From assembly GCF_015500095.1 (NCBI RefSeq), contig NZ_CP062983.1, forward strand, positions 868,001 to 932,000: a DNA stretch of 64,000 nt, written 5' to 3'. Every line of letters begins with the position of its first letter. Within the stretch, counting starts at the first letter, position 1. The stretch comes from Phototrophicus methaneseepsis (lineage in GTDB: Bacteria > Chloroflexota > Anaerolineae > Aggregatilineales > Phototrophicaceae). Of this stretch, positions 8,152-17,190 are shown one piece after another. A program made the translations under genes and the position numbers. The notes under the pieces were generated by a model. That model did not search any database, was not told the origin of the DNA, and saw nothing but the letters and a program-made list of their open reading frames with translations.

Positions 8152-8178
8152 TAAAAAGACACCGAAACGGTGTCTTCA
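8152..8178 (-). terminator. Rho-independent terminator of the 8237-8788 gene
   Basis: Read on the minus strand, AAGACACC-gtttc-GGTGTCTT is followed by TTTATT, a textbook intrinsic terminator. It lies about 60 bases beyond the stop of the minus-strand gene at 8237. The IS element starts just past it. Confidence 0.85.
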
Positions 8179-8236
8179 TCAAGTGCAATATGGCATATAA
8201 CCCTGCTTATAGCGACTGAGCGGATACGGCGACTAT

Positions 8237-8788
8237 TTAGCGGGGGCTATCGACAACGTTGGATAAAAAGGCACTATAGCCCTGATCGGGATCATAGCGC
8301 ACAACCAGCGTTCGCTTACCGCCAACGTGTGTAATCCCTGGCATCTTATAAGCCTTCGCCGGGCGTCCTTCGCTATCCAGGCGGTTCGTCCAGTAGACGT
8401 AATCGCCCTTCTGCCAGATGTAGATCACGGGGATACCATCAACGATAATCTCCAGGCGGCGCATGGCAAAATCGCCAAAGCGTGGCGGATCATACCACGG
8501 TACCCAGGCACCTGCCGTCTGTTCATTTTTGAGTGAGGCGGCACTCTGGCCCAGGACTTCTTTTTCGTCGCGGGCTGTTTCTCTGTTGACAAAACGTAGG
8601 GTTTTATCCGTCGTATTGAAGACGGACGTAATCTCTGTAACGGGCATGGAACTCCTCACAGCAATTTGAGTGTCGTTGACCGCTTTGGCTGTTGCGTTGA
8701 CGCCTTCTCCCACAACCTGGATGGACTTCGCAACGCCTTTGCCAACAGCGCCCAGCACTTTCCAGATAGTGATTTGATCGTCGTTCAT
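8237..8788 (-). CDS. Conserved-looking hypothetical protein, soluble
   Basis: The 183-residue product has an N-terminal helical third (Gly/Ala/Val-rich, KVLGAVGKGVAKSIQVVGEG) and a C-terminal beta-rich portion with many aromatic residues (WVPWYDPPRFGDFAMRR, then VIYIWQKGDYVYWTN). No signal peptide or membrane helix is evident. I chose ATG 8788 because ggaag is 7 bases upstream; the open frame extends to 8950 but that extension has no ribosome site. I recognise no family. It has its own terminator and lies divergent from the hybrid kinase at 9209. Confidence 0.65.
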   Translation of the reverse strand: MNDDQITIWKVLGAVGKGVAKSIQVVGEGVNATAKAVNDTQIAVRSSMPVTEITSVFNTTDKTLRFVNRETARDEKEVLGQSAASLKNEQTAGAWVPWYDPPRFGDFAMRRLEIIVDGIPVIYIWQKGDYVYWTNRLDSEGRPAKAYKMPGITHVGGKRTLVVRYDPDQGYSAFLSNVVDSPR

Positions 8789-9208
8789 AGTCATACTTCC
8801 GCTCGTTTCCGCATATTGTAACATGGATTTCAACGGCGGGTACCTGACCCTCATGTGTGCCTTATGGTTCATACTAGATGCATAGGCACCCCTTGATATG
8901 GGGCAGTGTATATCCGTGTTTTTAGATGTGGCGTACGCCAAAAATGCCACTTCGACACATTTATCTTACAAACTTTACGTAGGAATTGCGTCATATGTTG
9001 CAGATAATCGGCTAAGTCGCTGTTAGAGAAATAGAGACACTGGCTGGCGGTAAAGCTGCCAATCTCCTTAAATACCCCGCAAGTAATAGCCTCGATAAGT
9101 ACGTGTGCCTACGTATATCGCAAAATATGTTTGTAACTTATAGTTATAGAACTTAATTATTTTAGAGATATCATTCAATTGACCACAACTTATCTAGAGA
9201 GGTACCTT
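8789..9208. other. Divergent intergenic region
   Basis: About 420 bases between the divergent starts at 8788 and 9209. It becomes AT-rich towards 9209 and should hold both promoters. I see no convincing operator, riboswitch or small gene. Confidence 0.4.
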
Positions 9209-10321
9209 GTGGTGACAACAAACCCCAAACGCATACTCATTGCTGATGATAACCAGTCCAATGTGATCCTGTTAGACCGTTTGCTGCGCCAGATGGGCTA
9301 CGAGACCACACCAGTCTACAATGGGCAGGCTGTGATAGAGGCGATTGAAACAGCAGAGTTTGATCTCGTGCTGCTCGACGTCATGATGCCGGATATTACG
9401 GGCTTTACGGTCTTGCAGTGGATCCGGGAGCGTTACAATCTGGATCAACTCCCCGTGATTTTAATTAGCGCGCTGATCGAAGATGAAAACATCATTGAGG
9501 GCCTGGAACTGGGTGCGAATGATTACATCACCAAGCCGATTCAGGTAGACATTTTACAGCGCCGTGTGGAAACGCAGATTAAGATCAAAACATCTGTGGA
9601 CAAGCACGTCTATGTTGAGCAGCAACTTAAAGAAACAACGGAATTGCAGAATCGCTTGATGCGTATTGCATCCCATGACCTGAAGAACCCGCTGGCGAAT
9701 ATCAAGCTGGCGATCACGTTATTGGAAACAGACCTGCAAGACAACACCATCCTGCAACTGGCTTCGGAACAAACTGACCGGATGGAAAACATTATTCATG
9801 AATTCCTCGAACTGGAACTCATTAAGCACAATACGATGCAGGTCAACTTAAGCCCGATGACGTATCAGGAAAACTTGATCGGTGTCATCGCAGCCTACGA
9901 AGCAGCCGCTGCTGCTAAGGGTATTACGATTCAATGCGATCTTTCTGATGAGATCATCTATGCTGATAAAAATCGCCTGGAACAAGTCCTAAGCAACCTT
10001 GTGAGCAATGCTGTTAAATATGCGGCGTTGGATACCACAATTAGCATCTGGGATAGCCAGGAAGACGATATGCTCACCTTCTATGTGCAGAATATAGGCG
10101 AAGCGATCAAACCGGAGGAGATGAATAAGCTCTTCCAGCCATTCAGCAAGATGCATACGCGGCCTACAGGTGGTGAGCACAGCTCCGGCCTGGGGCTGTG
10201 GATCGTCCATCAGATGATGGAAGCTCAGCATGGCGAAGTCGGGATTGACCCTGACTTTAAAGATGGCGCGCGCTTCTGGGTGCGGCTGCCCCTTTACCAG
10301 GAAGAACTCGTAGCCTGTTAA
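9209..10321 (+). CDS. Hybrid response regulator / sensor histidine kinase
   Basis: The roughly 370-residue protein has an N-terminal receiver (RILIADDNQSN; phospho-Asp in LVLLDVMMPDITG; conserved Lys in DYITKPIQ), a short coiled linker, a HisKA helix pair with the phospho-accepting His in RIASHDLKNPLANIK, and a HATPase_c domain with N-box NRLEQVLSNLVSNAVKYA and G-box SSGLGLWIVHQM. There is no membrane segment, so it is cytosolic and takes input through the receiver. The start is GTG 9209 (or 9212), behind gagagg at 9197-9202. The gene ends at an intrinsic terminator (10360-10391). Target regulator not identifiable. Confidence 0.92.
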   Translation: MVTTNPKRILIADDNQSNVILLDRLLRQMGYETTPVYNGQAVIEAIETAEFDLVLLDVMMPDITGFTVLQWIRERYNLDQLPVILISALIEDENIIEGLELGANDYITKPIQVDILQRRVETQIKIKTSVDKHVYVEQQLKETTELQNRLMRIASHDLKNPLANIKLAITLLETDLQDNTILQLASEQTDRMENIIHEFLELELIKHNTMQVNLSPMTYQENLIGVIAAYEAAAAAKGITIQCDLSDEIIYADKNRLEQVLSNLVSNAVKYAALDTTISIWDSQEDDMLTFYVQNIGEAIKPEEMNKLFQPFSKMHTRPTGGEHSSGLGLWIVHQMMEAQHGEVGIDPDFKDGARFWVRLPLYQEELVAC

Positions 10322-10359
10322 GCCCGACAGGCTGATAAAATCCTCTCCCCTATAGAGGC

Positions 10360-10391
10360 AAAAAGGCACACGCCATAACGTGTGCCTTTTT
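10360..10391. terminator. Bidirectional intrinsic terminator
   Basis: AAAAAGGCACACG and CGTGTGCCTTTTT form a 13-base stem with a 6-base loop, between the convergent genes ending at 10321 (+) and 10425 (-). The A/T arms suit both directions. Its arms and loop (ccataacg) resemble the hairpin at 49780-49812. Confidence 0.88.
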
Positions 10392-10424
10392 GTGTTGTAG
10401 CTGTGTTGTGCTTGCTGTTAACCG

Positions 10425-11828
10425 TTAGTTGTTAAACGTCACCGGGATGCTATCCCAATTCATGCTGGCGCTGAGCCGTACGAACTGCCCACTGACCCAC
10501 CCGGTATAGCGGTCATAGGTGACCTGCCACCAGGTGTTGCTGGCGTTACGCCCGACGATCTCAACAGCGGTATTGTTGGGGATGACGGTCTGGCGGCTGT
10601 TAGAGACGGCTGGCCCTGAGCGCATACTCAGGTTGGCTGTCGTAACCAGCGTATTGCCTGTGGGGGCTGGTGCGGCTGCGGCCTGGCCCTGTTCAACGGG
10701 GACATTCGACGCATCCAGGACGCGGATAAACGCCCCACTGACCCATCCCGCGGTGCCGTTGACGTTCAACTGCCACCAACTGCTGTCTTCTAAGCGCCCG
10801 ATGATCGGGTAAATATCGCCATTGGAGAGCTTACCGAGGATGCTGGCGTTGATGGATGGCCCAGAGCGGAAGTTCAGGCGTCCGGCTGTGACTTCGGCAC
10901 GGGCGTTGACTGCAATGGGTGTCGCAGTAGGCTGCGGCTGCTGTGGCTGGGCCGGGCTCGGCTGGTTCACGAGCCGCAGATTGTAATCAATATAGGCCAG
11001 CGAACCATTTTCATAATATTCAACGGTGATGGTATGGTTGCCGCTGCTCACGCCGATCTGCCCGGTATACATCGCCCCGGCGGAAGAATGCCACTCATCA
11101 ATCACTGTGACGTTATCCACACGGACGCGCACCCCATCATCAGCCCGGACTGTAAATTCATAGGTGCCCTGGTTCAGATACTGGCCGCTCGTCCAGCGAA
11201 CGCTGAAGTTATCGGCGGGGAAGTTCGAAAGGGGTGCCCCATAGCCCCAGTTATGTGTCGGTGAGCCTTCGCTGAATGTGCTGAATGGCGAACCGGACAG
11301 ATTGCTATTGCTGAAGTATTGGGCTGTCCAGGAGCCTGTTAGCGGCTGCGGCTGGGCCGGTACGTTGCCCAGATTGGTCCAGTTCAGGTGCACATAAGCG
11401 CCGCCGTCCACTTCACGATAATCCACCTGCAAGTGATGTGAACCTGCTGTCAGCGGCACATCGACGGTGATTGTCTGGCCGGGACTGGGATTATCAAAGG
11501 TATCAATAACCACGTTGTTGTTGTCGATGATGAGATGCACGCCATCGTCGGCGGTCATTGTGAAGCGATACGTCCCCGCTGCGAACTCGCCCGCTGTGCT
11601 AAACCGTGCGCTGAAGTGATCTGCGTTGACGCTGCTAAAGGGTCGGTCGGTGCCCCAGTTAAAGTTGACGCTGTTGACAGTCGTCTGTTTGACTGAAGGT
11701 CCAACGAGATATTCATTGTTATAGAAGGTGGTGGTCCACAGCAGGCCACCCTGTGCAAACGATGTTTGGACACCTACCAGGCTAAGGATGAGGGCCAAAC
11801 CCAAAACGAGATAAAATCGCCTATTCAT
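10425..11828 (-). CDS. Secreted protein with two PA14-like and two SH3b domains
   Basis: The 467-residue protein starts with a clear signal peptide (LVLGLALILSLVGVQTSFA, cleavage near residue 25). Two PA14-like repeats follow (about 30-150 and 165-290), each with a WTTTFYNNEYL or WTAQYFSNSNL start, a NWG motif, FSARF/FSVRW and a TADDGV/RADDGV loop. Two bacterial SH3 domains (about 310-375 and 393-455) carry LNFRSGPS/LSMRSGPA and GWVSG. PA14 folds usually bind glycans and SH3b bind peptidoglycan, so a wall- or surface-associated binding role is inferred; no catalytic domain is present. aggaacc precedes the ATG. It lies downstream of the VIT/vWA gene. Confidence 0.85.
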   Translation of the reverse strand: MNRRFYLVLGLALILSLVGVQTSFAQGGLLWTTTFYNNEYLVGPSVKQTTVNSVNFNWGTDRPFSSVNADHFSARFSTAGEFAAGTYRFTMTADDGVHLIIDNNNVVIDTFDNPSPGQTITVDVPLTAGSHHLQVDYREVDGGAYVHLNWTNLGNVPAQPQPLTGSWTAQYFSNSNLSGSPFSTFSEGSPTHNWGYGAPLSNFPADNFSVRWTSGQYLNQGTYEFTVRADDGVRVRVDNVTVIDEWHSSAGAMYTGQIGVSSGNHTITVEYYENGSLAYIDYNLRLVNQPSPAQPQQPQPTATPIAVNARAEVTAGRLNFRSGPSINASILGKLSNGDIYPIIGRLEDSSWWQLNVNGTAGWVSGAFIRVLDASNVPVEQGQAAAAPAPTGNTLVTTANLSMRSGPAVSNSRQTVIPNNTAVEIVGRNASNTWWQVTYDRYTGWVSGQFVRLSASMNWDSIPVTFNN

Positions 11829-12138
11829 GGTTCCTCCGATTGAACATGAGTCTTTCTTTTACACGCGTACCGATAGAACCTGTGTCCTTAAACACATTAT
11901 ATATGCGGCTATACCCTATAGACGGGTTATATAGCCTATGTGTTCCCATAACGAATGACATATCTACCCTATAGAGGGGACACGTCATTAAATCGGAGGG
12001 TGAGCGTAGGATTTCAAGGTGCATAAATTGGTGATTGGTCGCTGCTGGCTTTGAACAGGAAATGCGGTAAGGGCACGGCTATGCCCTTACCACGTTAACC
12101 TGTGCAGCTCAACATCGAGCCAGCGATTTGTTCGTTAT
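11829..12138. other. Intergenic region with CTATAGGGTA direct repeats
   Basis: This 310-base gap is the leader and promoter region of the PA14/SH3b gene (minus strand) and the 3' flank of the VIT/vWA gene. Read on the minus strand, TCTATAGGGTA occurs twice (around 11964-11974 and 11912-11922). TATAAT-like sequence and a TGTGT/ACACA dyad (11881-11896) are closer to the gene. A stem-loop at 12066-12091 follows the vWA gene. Confidence 0.45.
12066..12091 (-). terminator. Possible terminator of the VIT/vWA gene
   Basis: GGTAAGGGCA-cggcta-TGCCCTTACC is a perfect 10-base stem about 50 bases past the stop at 12139. It lacks a clear T-run on either side, so intrinsic termination is uncertain. Confidence 0.45.
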
Positions 12139-14355
12139 TTATTCGCCTGTGATGCGGTAGGCGGTGCCATCCAGTACGACGATGATTTGTTCACCCAGGG
12201 CGAGGTACTGGCCTGCTTCAGGGAATTGTTCCAGCAGGTCAAAGTAGGCATCGCTCAGGAAGATGATGTCGGTTGTCTCCATCGTATCCGGGCTGAATGT
12301 CGTATCCGTCCAGACGTCACCCTGCAAGATGAACGTCTTGCCAGCAACCTGTTGCAGCGGGTTCTGTATATAGCCTAAGGTAACATCCGCGTCGATTTCA
12401 TCAACACTAGGCTCACTGGCGACGCCCCCTGCCCCGTTGCCGCTCCTCGACATGGTGGGTGCGGCGGGTACCACATTAGCGGACTGCATATCCATGGCCG
12501 CGTCGGCAGCATCAACCGCGCTGGCCCCCGTGAAGTTACGCGCCATTTCTTCCGCTTCTTCGCCGAAGGTCTCCATCGCTTGTGTGCGGCCTTGTTCGCT
12601 GAGGATGTCATCTTCTTCGATCAGGAAGCTGGTATAGGGCGTGATGATGCCGTAGCGAATGCTGAGATTGACCACACTATCGACCAATTCGTCGCTCTCG
12701 CCATTCAGGCGAATTGTGTTCAGCAGGTCGCCAATACGCCGCGTTGCCCATAGCCGCGCCAGGAAGCTTTCGCCACCAGCTGTCTGGCGGAAGTTCGGGT
12801 CCGATAGGGTGATCGTTTGCTGCTGGCCGTTGACCTTGCCCGTCATGGTGATGGTGGCATTGGCGGCTTCGCCCCGGTAGCGGCCTATGATGGTGACCTG
12901 TTCCCCTGCGAAAAGATCTGGCAATTGCTGCGGGTACATCAACTCCGCGACAACCCCGTCGATTTGCAGGCTGATATCGGTCATAACAGGGGCACTGATC
13001 TTGTTGTACAGGCTGGCGACTTCTTCATCAATGCGCTCTGTCGGGCGTACATAGCTGCCTGCCCCACGGAAATCACGCACCAGCGCATCCAACAGGAATG
13101 TATCGACATCATCGCCCACGCCGAATGTGAAGATGCGCACATTGGGGGCTGCTAAGGCAGAGAGATTTTCCAGGATGGCGTTTGTTTCCGTAATGCCTTC
13201 TGTGGCTAAGCCATCGGTCATGAACAAGACGGTCATGGGGCGTTCATCGGCAAAACCAAGGGCTGTTTCCAGCGCGCCGTTGATGTCTGTGCCGCCTTCT
13301 GCCCACAAGCCATTGACCCAATCGGCTGCCCCTTCAGCCTCATCGGCGGGCAGTAAATCATTGCCATAGATGCGCCACCCGGTGCTGAATGCGACCACGT
13401 TAAAGCGGTCCTGCGGGTTCAGGCTGCGCAGCACTGTATTGGTCGCTTCGCGGGCTTGCTGCCACTTGGTGCCCTCCATACTGCCGGATTGATCCAGCAC
13501 AATGACGACATCCTTGGGCACGATGGCGCTTTCATCCACAGTGACGGGCGGTTGGACCATCAGCATGAAGAAGCCGTCTTCTGTGGCGCTCTCGCGGTAG
13601 CTGAGCAGGTTCATATCAATGGCATCTTGCCGCAGGCCATAATACAGGCTGAAGTCTGCATCTGGCGTGAAGTTATTCTGCTCAAATCCGACGCTGAAAT
13701 GATTGTCATCCGGGCGATTAAGGGCGATGTTGTGGCTGGGTGAGTAAATGTTGCTGATGGCGTTATCATCTTCGACGCTGACGCGGATGCTCATCTGCTC
13801 GATGAAGCGCGCCGCTGTGCCGGATGTGTTCAATGGGTAGACGTAATGCAGCAGCCCATTATCGAGTTCCAGCAGTTGATCATAGCTAATCTCAATCTTG
13901 CGCGATTCGCCCGGTGGGATGGGGAACACGCTCGCCTGGATGACATCCTGCCCGACGTATTCCAGCAGCGCCGGGTCGCGGTATTGGCGCACGATTTCGT
14001 CATAGATCGCGCGCGCTTCGTCTGCCGGGAGGATTTTGGCATCAATGGCGGTGCCATCAACGTACATCGTCAGGCGGTCTACAGAGGCTCCCTGTGGCAG
14101 CGGGAAGATAAAAGTCCCCTCAGCCAGCATCTCGCCATCGTTCGTGAACTGCATCTCCACCAGGGTATGCGCGATTTGTTCCTCGATAGAGACATCAACG
14201 CGGTGATAATCAATAGTGAGCCAATTGGGGTCTGTTTCGACACCGCAGCATGGCACGATGAACCCCTGCGCGGCGGCGGGCAGCACACTGCCCACGAGCA
14301 GCAGGGAGAGCAACAAGAAAAAAGGCACTTTGCGAAATTTCTTAAAAACAGACAT
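12139..14355 (-). CDS. Secreted VIT and von Willebrand A domain protein
   Basis: The 738-residue protein begins with a signal peptide (FFLLLSLLLVGSVLPAAAQG). A VIT domain follows (about 35-165; VEMQFTNDGEMLAEGTFIFPLP, DEARAIYDEI), then a vWA domain at about 281-450 with an intact MIDAS (VLDQSGS from residue 287, and later TDGLATEG). The C-terminal third is beta-rich without a recognised domain and has no sortase motif or anchor. The layout matches bacterial relatives of inter-alpha-trypsin inhibitor heavy chains, thought to act in surface adhesion. I start at ATG 14355, preceded by ggagaacg 6-8 bases upstream. Confidence 0.88.
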   Translation of the reverse strand: MSVFKKFRKVPFFLLLSLLLVGSVLPAAAQGFIVPCCGVETDPNWLTIDYHRVDVSIEEQIAHTLVEMQFTNDGEMLAEGTFIFPLPQGASVDRLTMYVDGTAIDAKILPADEARAIYDEIVRQYRDPALLEYVGQDVIQASVFPIPPGESRKIEISYDQLLELDNGLLHYVYPLNTSGTAARFIEQMSIRVSVEDDNAISNIYSPSHNIALNRPDDNHFSVGFEQNNFTPDADFSLYYGLRQDAIDMNLLSYRESATEDGFFMLMVQPPVTVDESAIVPKDVVIVLDQSGSMEGTKWQQAREATNTVLRSLNPQDRFNVVAFSTGWRIYGNDLLPADEAEGAADWVNGLWAEGGTDINGALETALGFADERPMTVLFMTDGLATEGITETNAILENLSALAAPNVRIFTFGVGDDVDTFLLDALVRDFRGAGSYVRPTERIDEEVASLYNKISAPVMTDISLQIDGVVAELMYPQQLPDLFAGEQVTIIGRYRGEAANATITMTGKVNGQQQTITLSDPNFRQTAGGESFLARLWATRRIGDLLNTIRLNGESDELVDSVVNLSIRYGIITPYTSFLIEEDDILSEQGRTQAMETFGEEAEEMARNFTGASAVDAADAAMDMQSANVVPAAPTMSRSGNGAGGVASEPSVDEIDADVTLGYIQNPLQQVAGKTFILQGDVWTDTTFSPDTMETTDIIFLSDAYFDLLEQFPEAGQYLALGEQIIVVLDGTAYRITGE

Positions 14356-14564
14356 CAGACGTTCTCCACTTATCAATGACACTTGTGGGGTAGACGCCTG
14401 TTTTGCGGGGTTTGTTCCAGCGAAGAATAAAAAAGTTGTATAGAAGCGCCGTCTGGATTGCCCTCTGTATAAGCAGGTTGCCTGTTGGTTATCAGCCTGT
14501 AGGAGGTGAATCGGTTATGGCATATGAGCGATAAAACTAGCTCATAGACAATAGGCTGATGGCG

Positions 14565-15704
14565 TTATGCCTCGTCTGTTACGCCCATGAATTCATGGTA
14601 GACGTGGATCGTGGCGCTAGCCATACGGGCATTGCTGAAGTGTGTCTCCAGGCGATCTTCGCCAACCATGCCCATATGCCGCCGCAGTGTGCGGTCGCTG
14701 AGCAGCAAACGCATGGCATCCGCCAACGCATCAACGTCCTTGGGCGGTACCAGTATCCCCGTTTCGCCATCAATGACCACTTCCGGGATTGCGCTGACGC
14801 GGCTGGCGATGACAGGGACGCGCCGGGACATCGCCTCTAATATCACCAGGCCAAAGCCCTCCCATAAGCTGGGTATCAGCAGCACATCATAGGCCGCCAT
14901 CACATTGATCATATCGGAGCGCCAACCGAGGAAGAAAGCTTTATCGGCAATGCCTGCCTCCTTCGCCTGTTTTTCGAGTTGGCTGCGCAGAGGGCCATCA
15001 CCTGCAATGACGAGATAAGCATCCGGGAAATCGGCCTGGATGCGTGCGAAAGCGTCAATTGTGTAGGGCACGCCCTTTTGTTCAATTAACCGCGATGCCA
15101 TACCGGCAATGATCGCATCTGAGGGTAAGTTCAATTCTGTACGCAGAGCTTGCCGTGCGGCATCTAATTGATCCGGGGTGGCGGTTTCGTAGCGCAGGCC
15201 ATATTCAACGACGCGCAGCTTTTGGCGTGGTGCGCCTTCTACTTCCAGGGCGAAGCGCTCAATGGCATGGGAAATAGCGATGCCGCCCGATGTCATGCGC
15301 CATAGCAGGCTGTTGAGCATACGGACTGGCCCCTGAATGCGAAAAGCATCGTCATTGTGCCGCCCGGTGATGATTGTCTTGACCCCCGCCAGACGTGCCG
15401 CCAGGATACCATGCGTATCAGCATGGATCAGGTGTGTATGGACCACATCGGGCTGTTTCTCTTTGAGGTAGCGGCGCAGGCGGCTCACCAGCATGGGGTT
15501 AAAATGGCCGCGTATGACCATGCGATCAACGGGGATACCTGCCGCTTCGGCTTCTGCGACCATGTTGTCCATGGGGTTATCCGGCTCTGTAAGCAGGAGC
15601 AGTCGCGCATCAACGCCCTGCTGGCGTAGGCCCGGCAGTAGCATCAGCATATGGCGTTCTGCACCACTGATACGCGTGGCTTTGATGATGTGTATCACTT
15701 GCAT
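14565..15704 (-). CDS. Glycosyltransferase family 4 (GT-B) enzyme
   Basis: The 379-residue protein is a retaining GT4-type transferase. The N-terminal lobe starts QVIHIIKATRISGAERHML; the donor-binding C-terminal lobe contains the ASRLIEQKGVPYTIDAF region, then LIPSLWEGFGLVILEAM with the E-x7-E-like acidic motif, and VASRVSAIPEVV/GETGILVPP. It is cytosolic or membrane-associated and adds sugar from a nucleotide donor. It is the last gene of a minus-strand envelope cluster with the WecA/TagO-like and GT39 genes. Start ATG 15704 is chosen by homology; its ribosome site is weak. Donor and acceptor unknown. Confidence 0.9.
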   Translation of the reverse strand: MQVIHIIKATRISGAERHMLMLLPGLRQQGVDARLLLLTEPDNPMDNMVAEAEAAGIPVDRMVIRGHFNPMLVSRLRRYLKEKQPDVVHTHLIHADTHGILAARLAGVKTIITGRHNDDAFRIQGPVRMLNSLLWRMTSGGIAISHAIERFALEVEGAPRQKLRVVEYGLRYETATPDQLDAARQALRTELNLPSDAIIAGMASRLIEQKGVPYTIDAFARIQADFPDAYLVIAGDGPLRSQLEKQAKEAGIADKAFFLGWRSDMINVMAAYDVLLIPSLWEGFGLVILEAMSRRVPVIASRVSAIPEVVIDGETGILVPPKDVDALADAMRLLLSDRTLRRHMGMVGEDRLETHFSNARMASATIHVYHEFMGVTDEA

Positions 15705-15817
15705 GGGCTGCTCGCCACTTCCTGATGATTGTGTCCATAGAGGCAGCATAAAATGCCGCCCCTAATCTATACCGTCAGTCTGGGTATGCCAACCGACAGA
15801 TTACACCGATCTAAAGT

Positions 15818-16066
15818 TTAGATGCCGATGCTCTTAGCTTTAAAGTGCGGGTTCTTCCACAGGGCAAGTGCATAGCTGGTCTCAATATCCAGTGAGATGA
15901 GTTCCCAGCCTTGCAAGGCCAGGATGTCCATAGCTTCTAGCAATTTGACGAAGCGATACACGCTGTCGGAATCGATAATCATAATGAATGCCCGTTGAAA
16001 AGCGCGCACATCCTGCGGGTTTTCGACAATTTCCTTAACGGGAATGACACGGGTTTCATCGATCAT
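15818..16066 (-). CDS. Small DUF4177-like protein
   Basis: The 82-residue protein ends with a segment that resembles DUF4177-type proteins: a helix (RFVKLLEAMDILALQG) followed by GWELISLDIETSYALALWK, the 'GWELV' turn and final strand of that fold. The assignment is by eye and modest. ATG 16066 has aaaggac 7-8 bases upstream. It lies 20 bases after the stop of the WecA/TagO-like gene and before the GT4 gene, so it is part of the same transcript and may have an accessory role there. Confidence 0.65.
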   Translation of the reverse strand: MIDETRVIPVKEIVENPQDVRAFQRAFIMIIDSDSVYRFVKLLEAMDILALQGWELISLDIETSYALALWKNPHFKAKSIGI

Positions 16067-16086
16067 GGGGTTTGTCCTTTGATGAA

Positions 16087-17118
16087 TCAATCACTGGTGC
16101 CACCCTTTTGATAACGCTCCCGGATGTACACCATTAATATTAACCATACACCCAGTAGCATCAGTGCAGACACCCCAATCTTTAGGGCTGTTGCCGTCGG
16201 GCTGATCGCTACGATCAGGCCAAGCAGGCCATAAAGGCCACAAAGTATATAAAGCGTGATCAGCGTCATCCTTGGGCTGAACCGTAAGGTCAGCAAGCGA
16301 TGTGACGTATGATCGCGCCCTCCTTCCGCTGGAGAGCGCCCCTCTGCCAGCCGTGTCCAGACGACAAGGTTAATATCGGTGATGGGCAGCGCCAGCACCA
16401 ACACAGGCACCATCCAACTGACGCCGAGCGGCTGCGAGCCAAATTCTAGCTTAATCGCCAGCACAGAGAGGACAAAGCCGAGCACGAGCGCGCCCATATC
16501 CCCCATAAAGGTGCTGGCCGGATTGAAGTTATAAATCAAGAAGCCCATAGAACTGCCAAAGAGCGCGGCGGCCAACATCGCCACCGTGTATTGGGCTTGC
16601 GTCAGCGCGATGACCAAAAACCAGAAGGACGCAATGGTCGAGAGACCTGCTGTCAGGCCATCCATGTTATCCAGGAAGTTCGCCGCATTGACGAGCGCCA
16701 CAATCCAGATCAAGGTGATGGGCACATCAATGAGCTGGTTGCCAAACATGCGGATTTGTGTGCCGCTCAGAACGATGATGAAGGCCACGCCAACTTGTAC
16801 GATGAAGCGCAGCCGCCAGGAGAGTTGATAGCGATCATCAATGGCCCCTGTGAGCGCCAATACCCCCGCGCCGAAGACAATCGCCGCATATTCAGCGACA
16901 TTTTCCGCCGGGCTGAAGATGAGCAATGCCGCACTAAAGGCGATGTAAATCGCTAACCCGCCCATCATCGGCTTATGATCTTTGTGCGTCTTGCGGGGCG
17001 CGTTGGGCTTATCGACCACACCCAGGCGCATGGCAATCTGCCTGGAAATCGGCGTCAGGCCCAGCGCGGCGGCGAAGCCGACAATCATCATTGGGAAGTA
17101 CTGTACAGTGGCATCCAT
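16087..17118 (-). CDS. MraY/WecA/TagO-family undecaprenyl-phosphate sugar-1-phosphate transferase
   Basis: The 343-residue polytopic protein has about ten helices and the family motifs: APRKTHKDHKPMMGGLAIY (cytoplasmic loop 1 with the K/T/H and GG signature), NAANFLDNMDGLTAG (loop 2, catalytic Asp pair), FNPASTFMGDMGAL (loop 3) and GRDHTSHRL (loop 5). In MraY that last motif is HHH-like, while WecA/TagO have DHLHHR, so WecA/TagO type fits better. It should load GlcNAc-1-phosphate or a similar sugar on undecaprenyl phosphate, the first step of a cell-wall or surface polymer, fitting the GT4 and GT39 neighbours. Confidence 0.9.
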   Translation of the reverse strand: MDATVQYFPMMIVGFAAALGLTPISRQIAMRLGVVDKPNAPRKTHKDHKPMMGGLAIYIAFSAALLIFSPAENVAEYAAIVFGAGVLALTGAIDDRYQLSWRLRFIVQVGVAFIIVLSGTQIRMFGNQLIDVPITLIWIVALVNAANFLDNMDGLTAGLSTIASFWFLVIALTQAQYTVAMLAAALFGSSMGFLIYNFNPASTFMGDMGALVLGFVLSVLAIKLEFGSQPLGVSWMVPVLVLALPITDINLVVWTRLAEGRSPAEGGRDHTSHRLLTLRFSPRMTLITLYILCGLYGLLGLIVAISPTATALKIGVSALMLLGVWLILMVYIRERYQKGGTSD

Positions 17119-17190
17119 GCGGCGCAGTATACAATCCTACTCGGATGGATAAAAGGCGAAAGTGAGCCAGCTTGCTCCAGACACAGTAAC

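Noticed and set aside
8006-8188. Minus-strand 60-codon frame ahead of tnpA
   Set aside because: It spans the IS hairpin and the terminator at 8152 and overlaps tnpA's ribosome site; it is chance.
14518-14535. Five-codon frame MAYER behind a strong GGAGGTGA
   Set aside because: Good ribosome site, but too short and on the opposite strand of the local genes; coincidence is likely.
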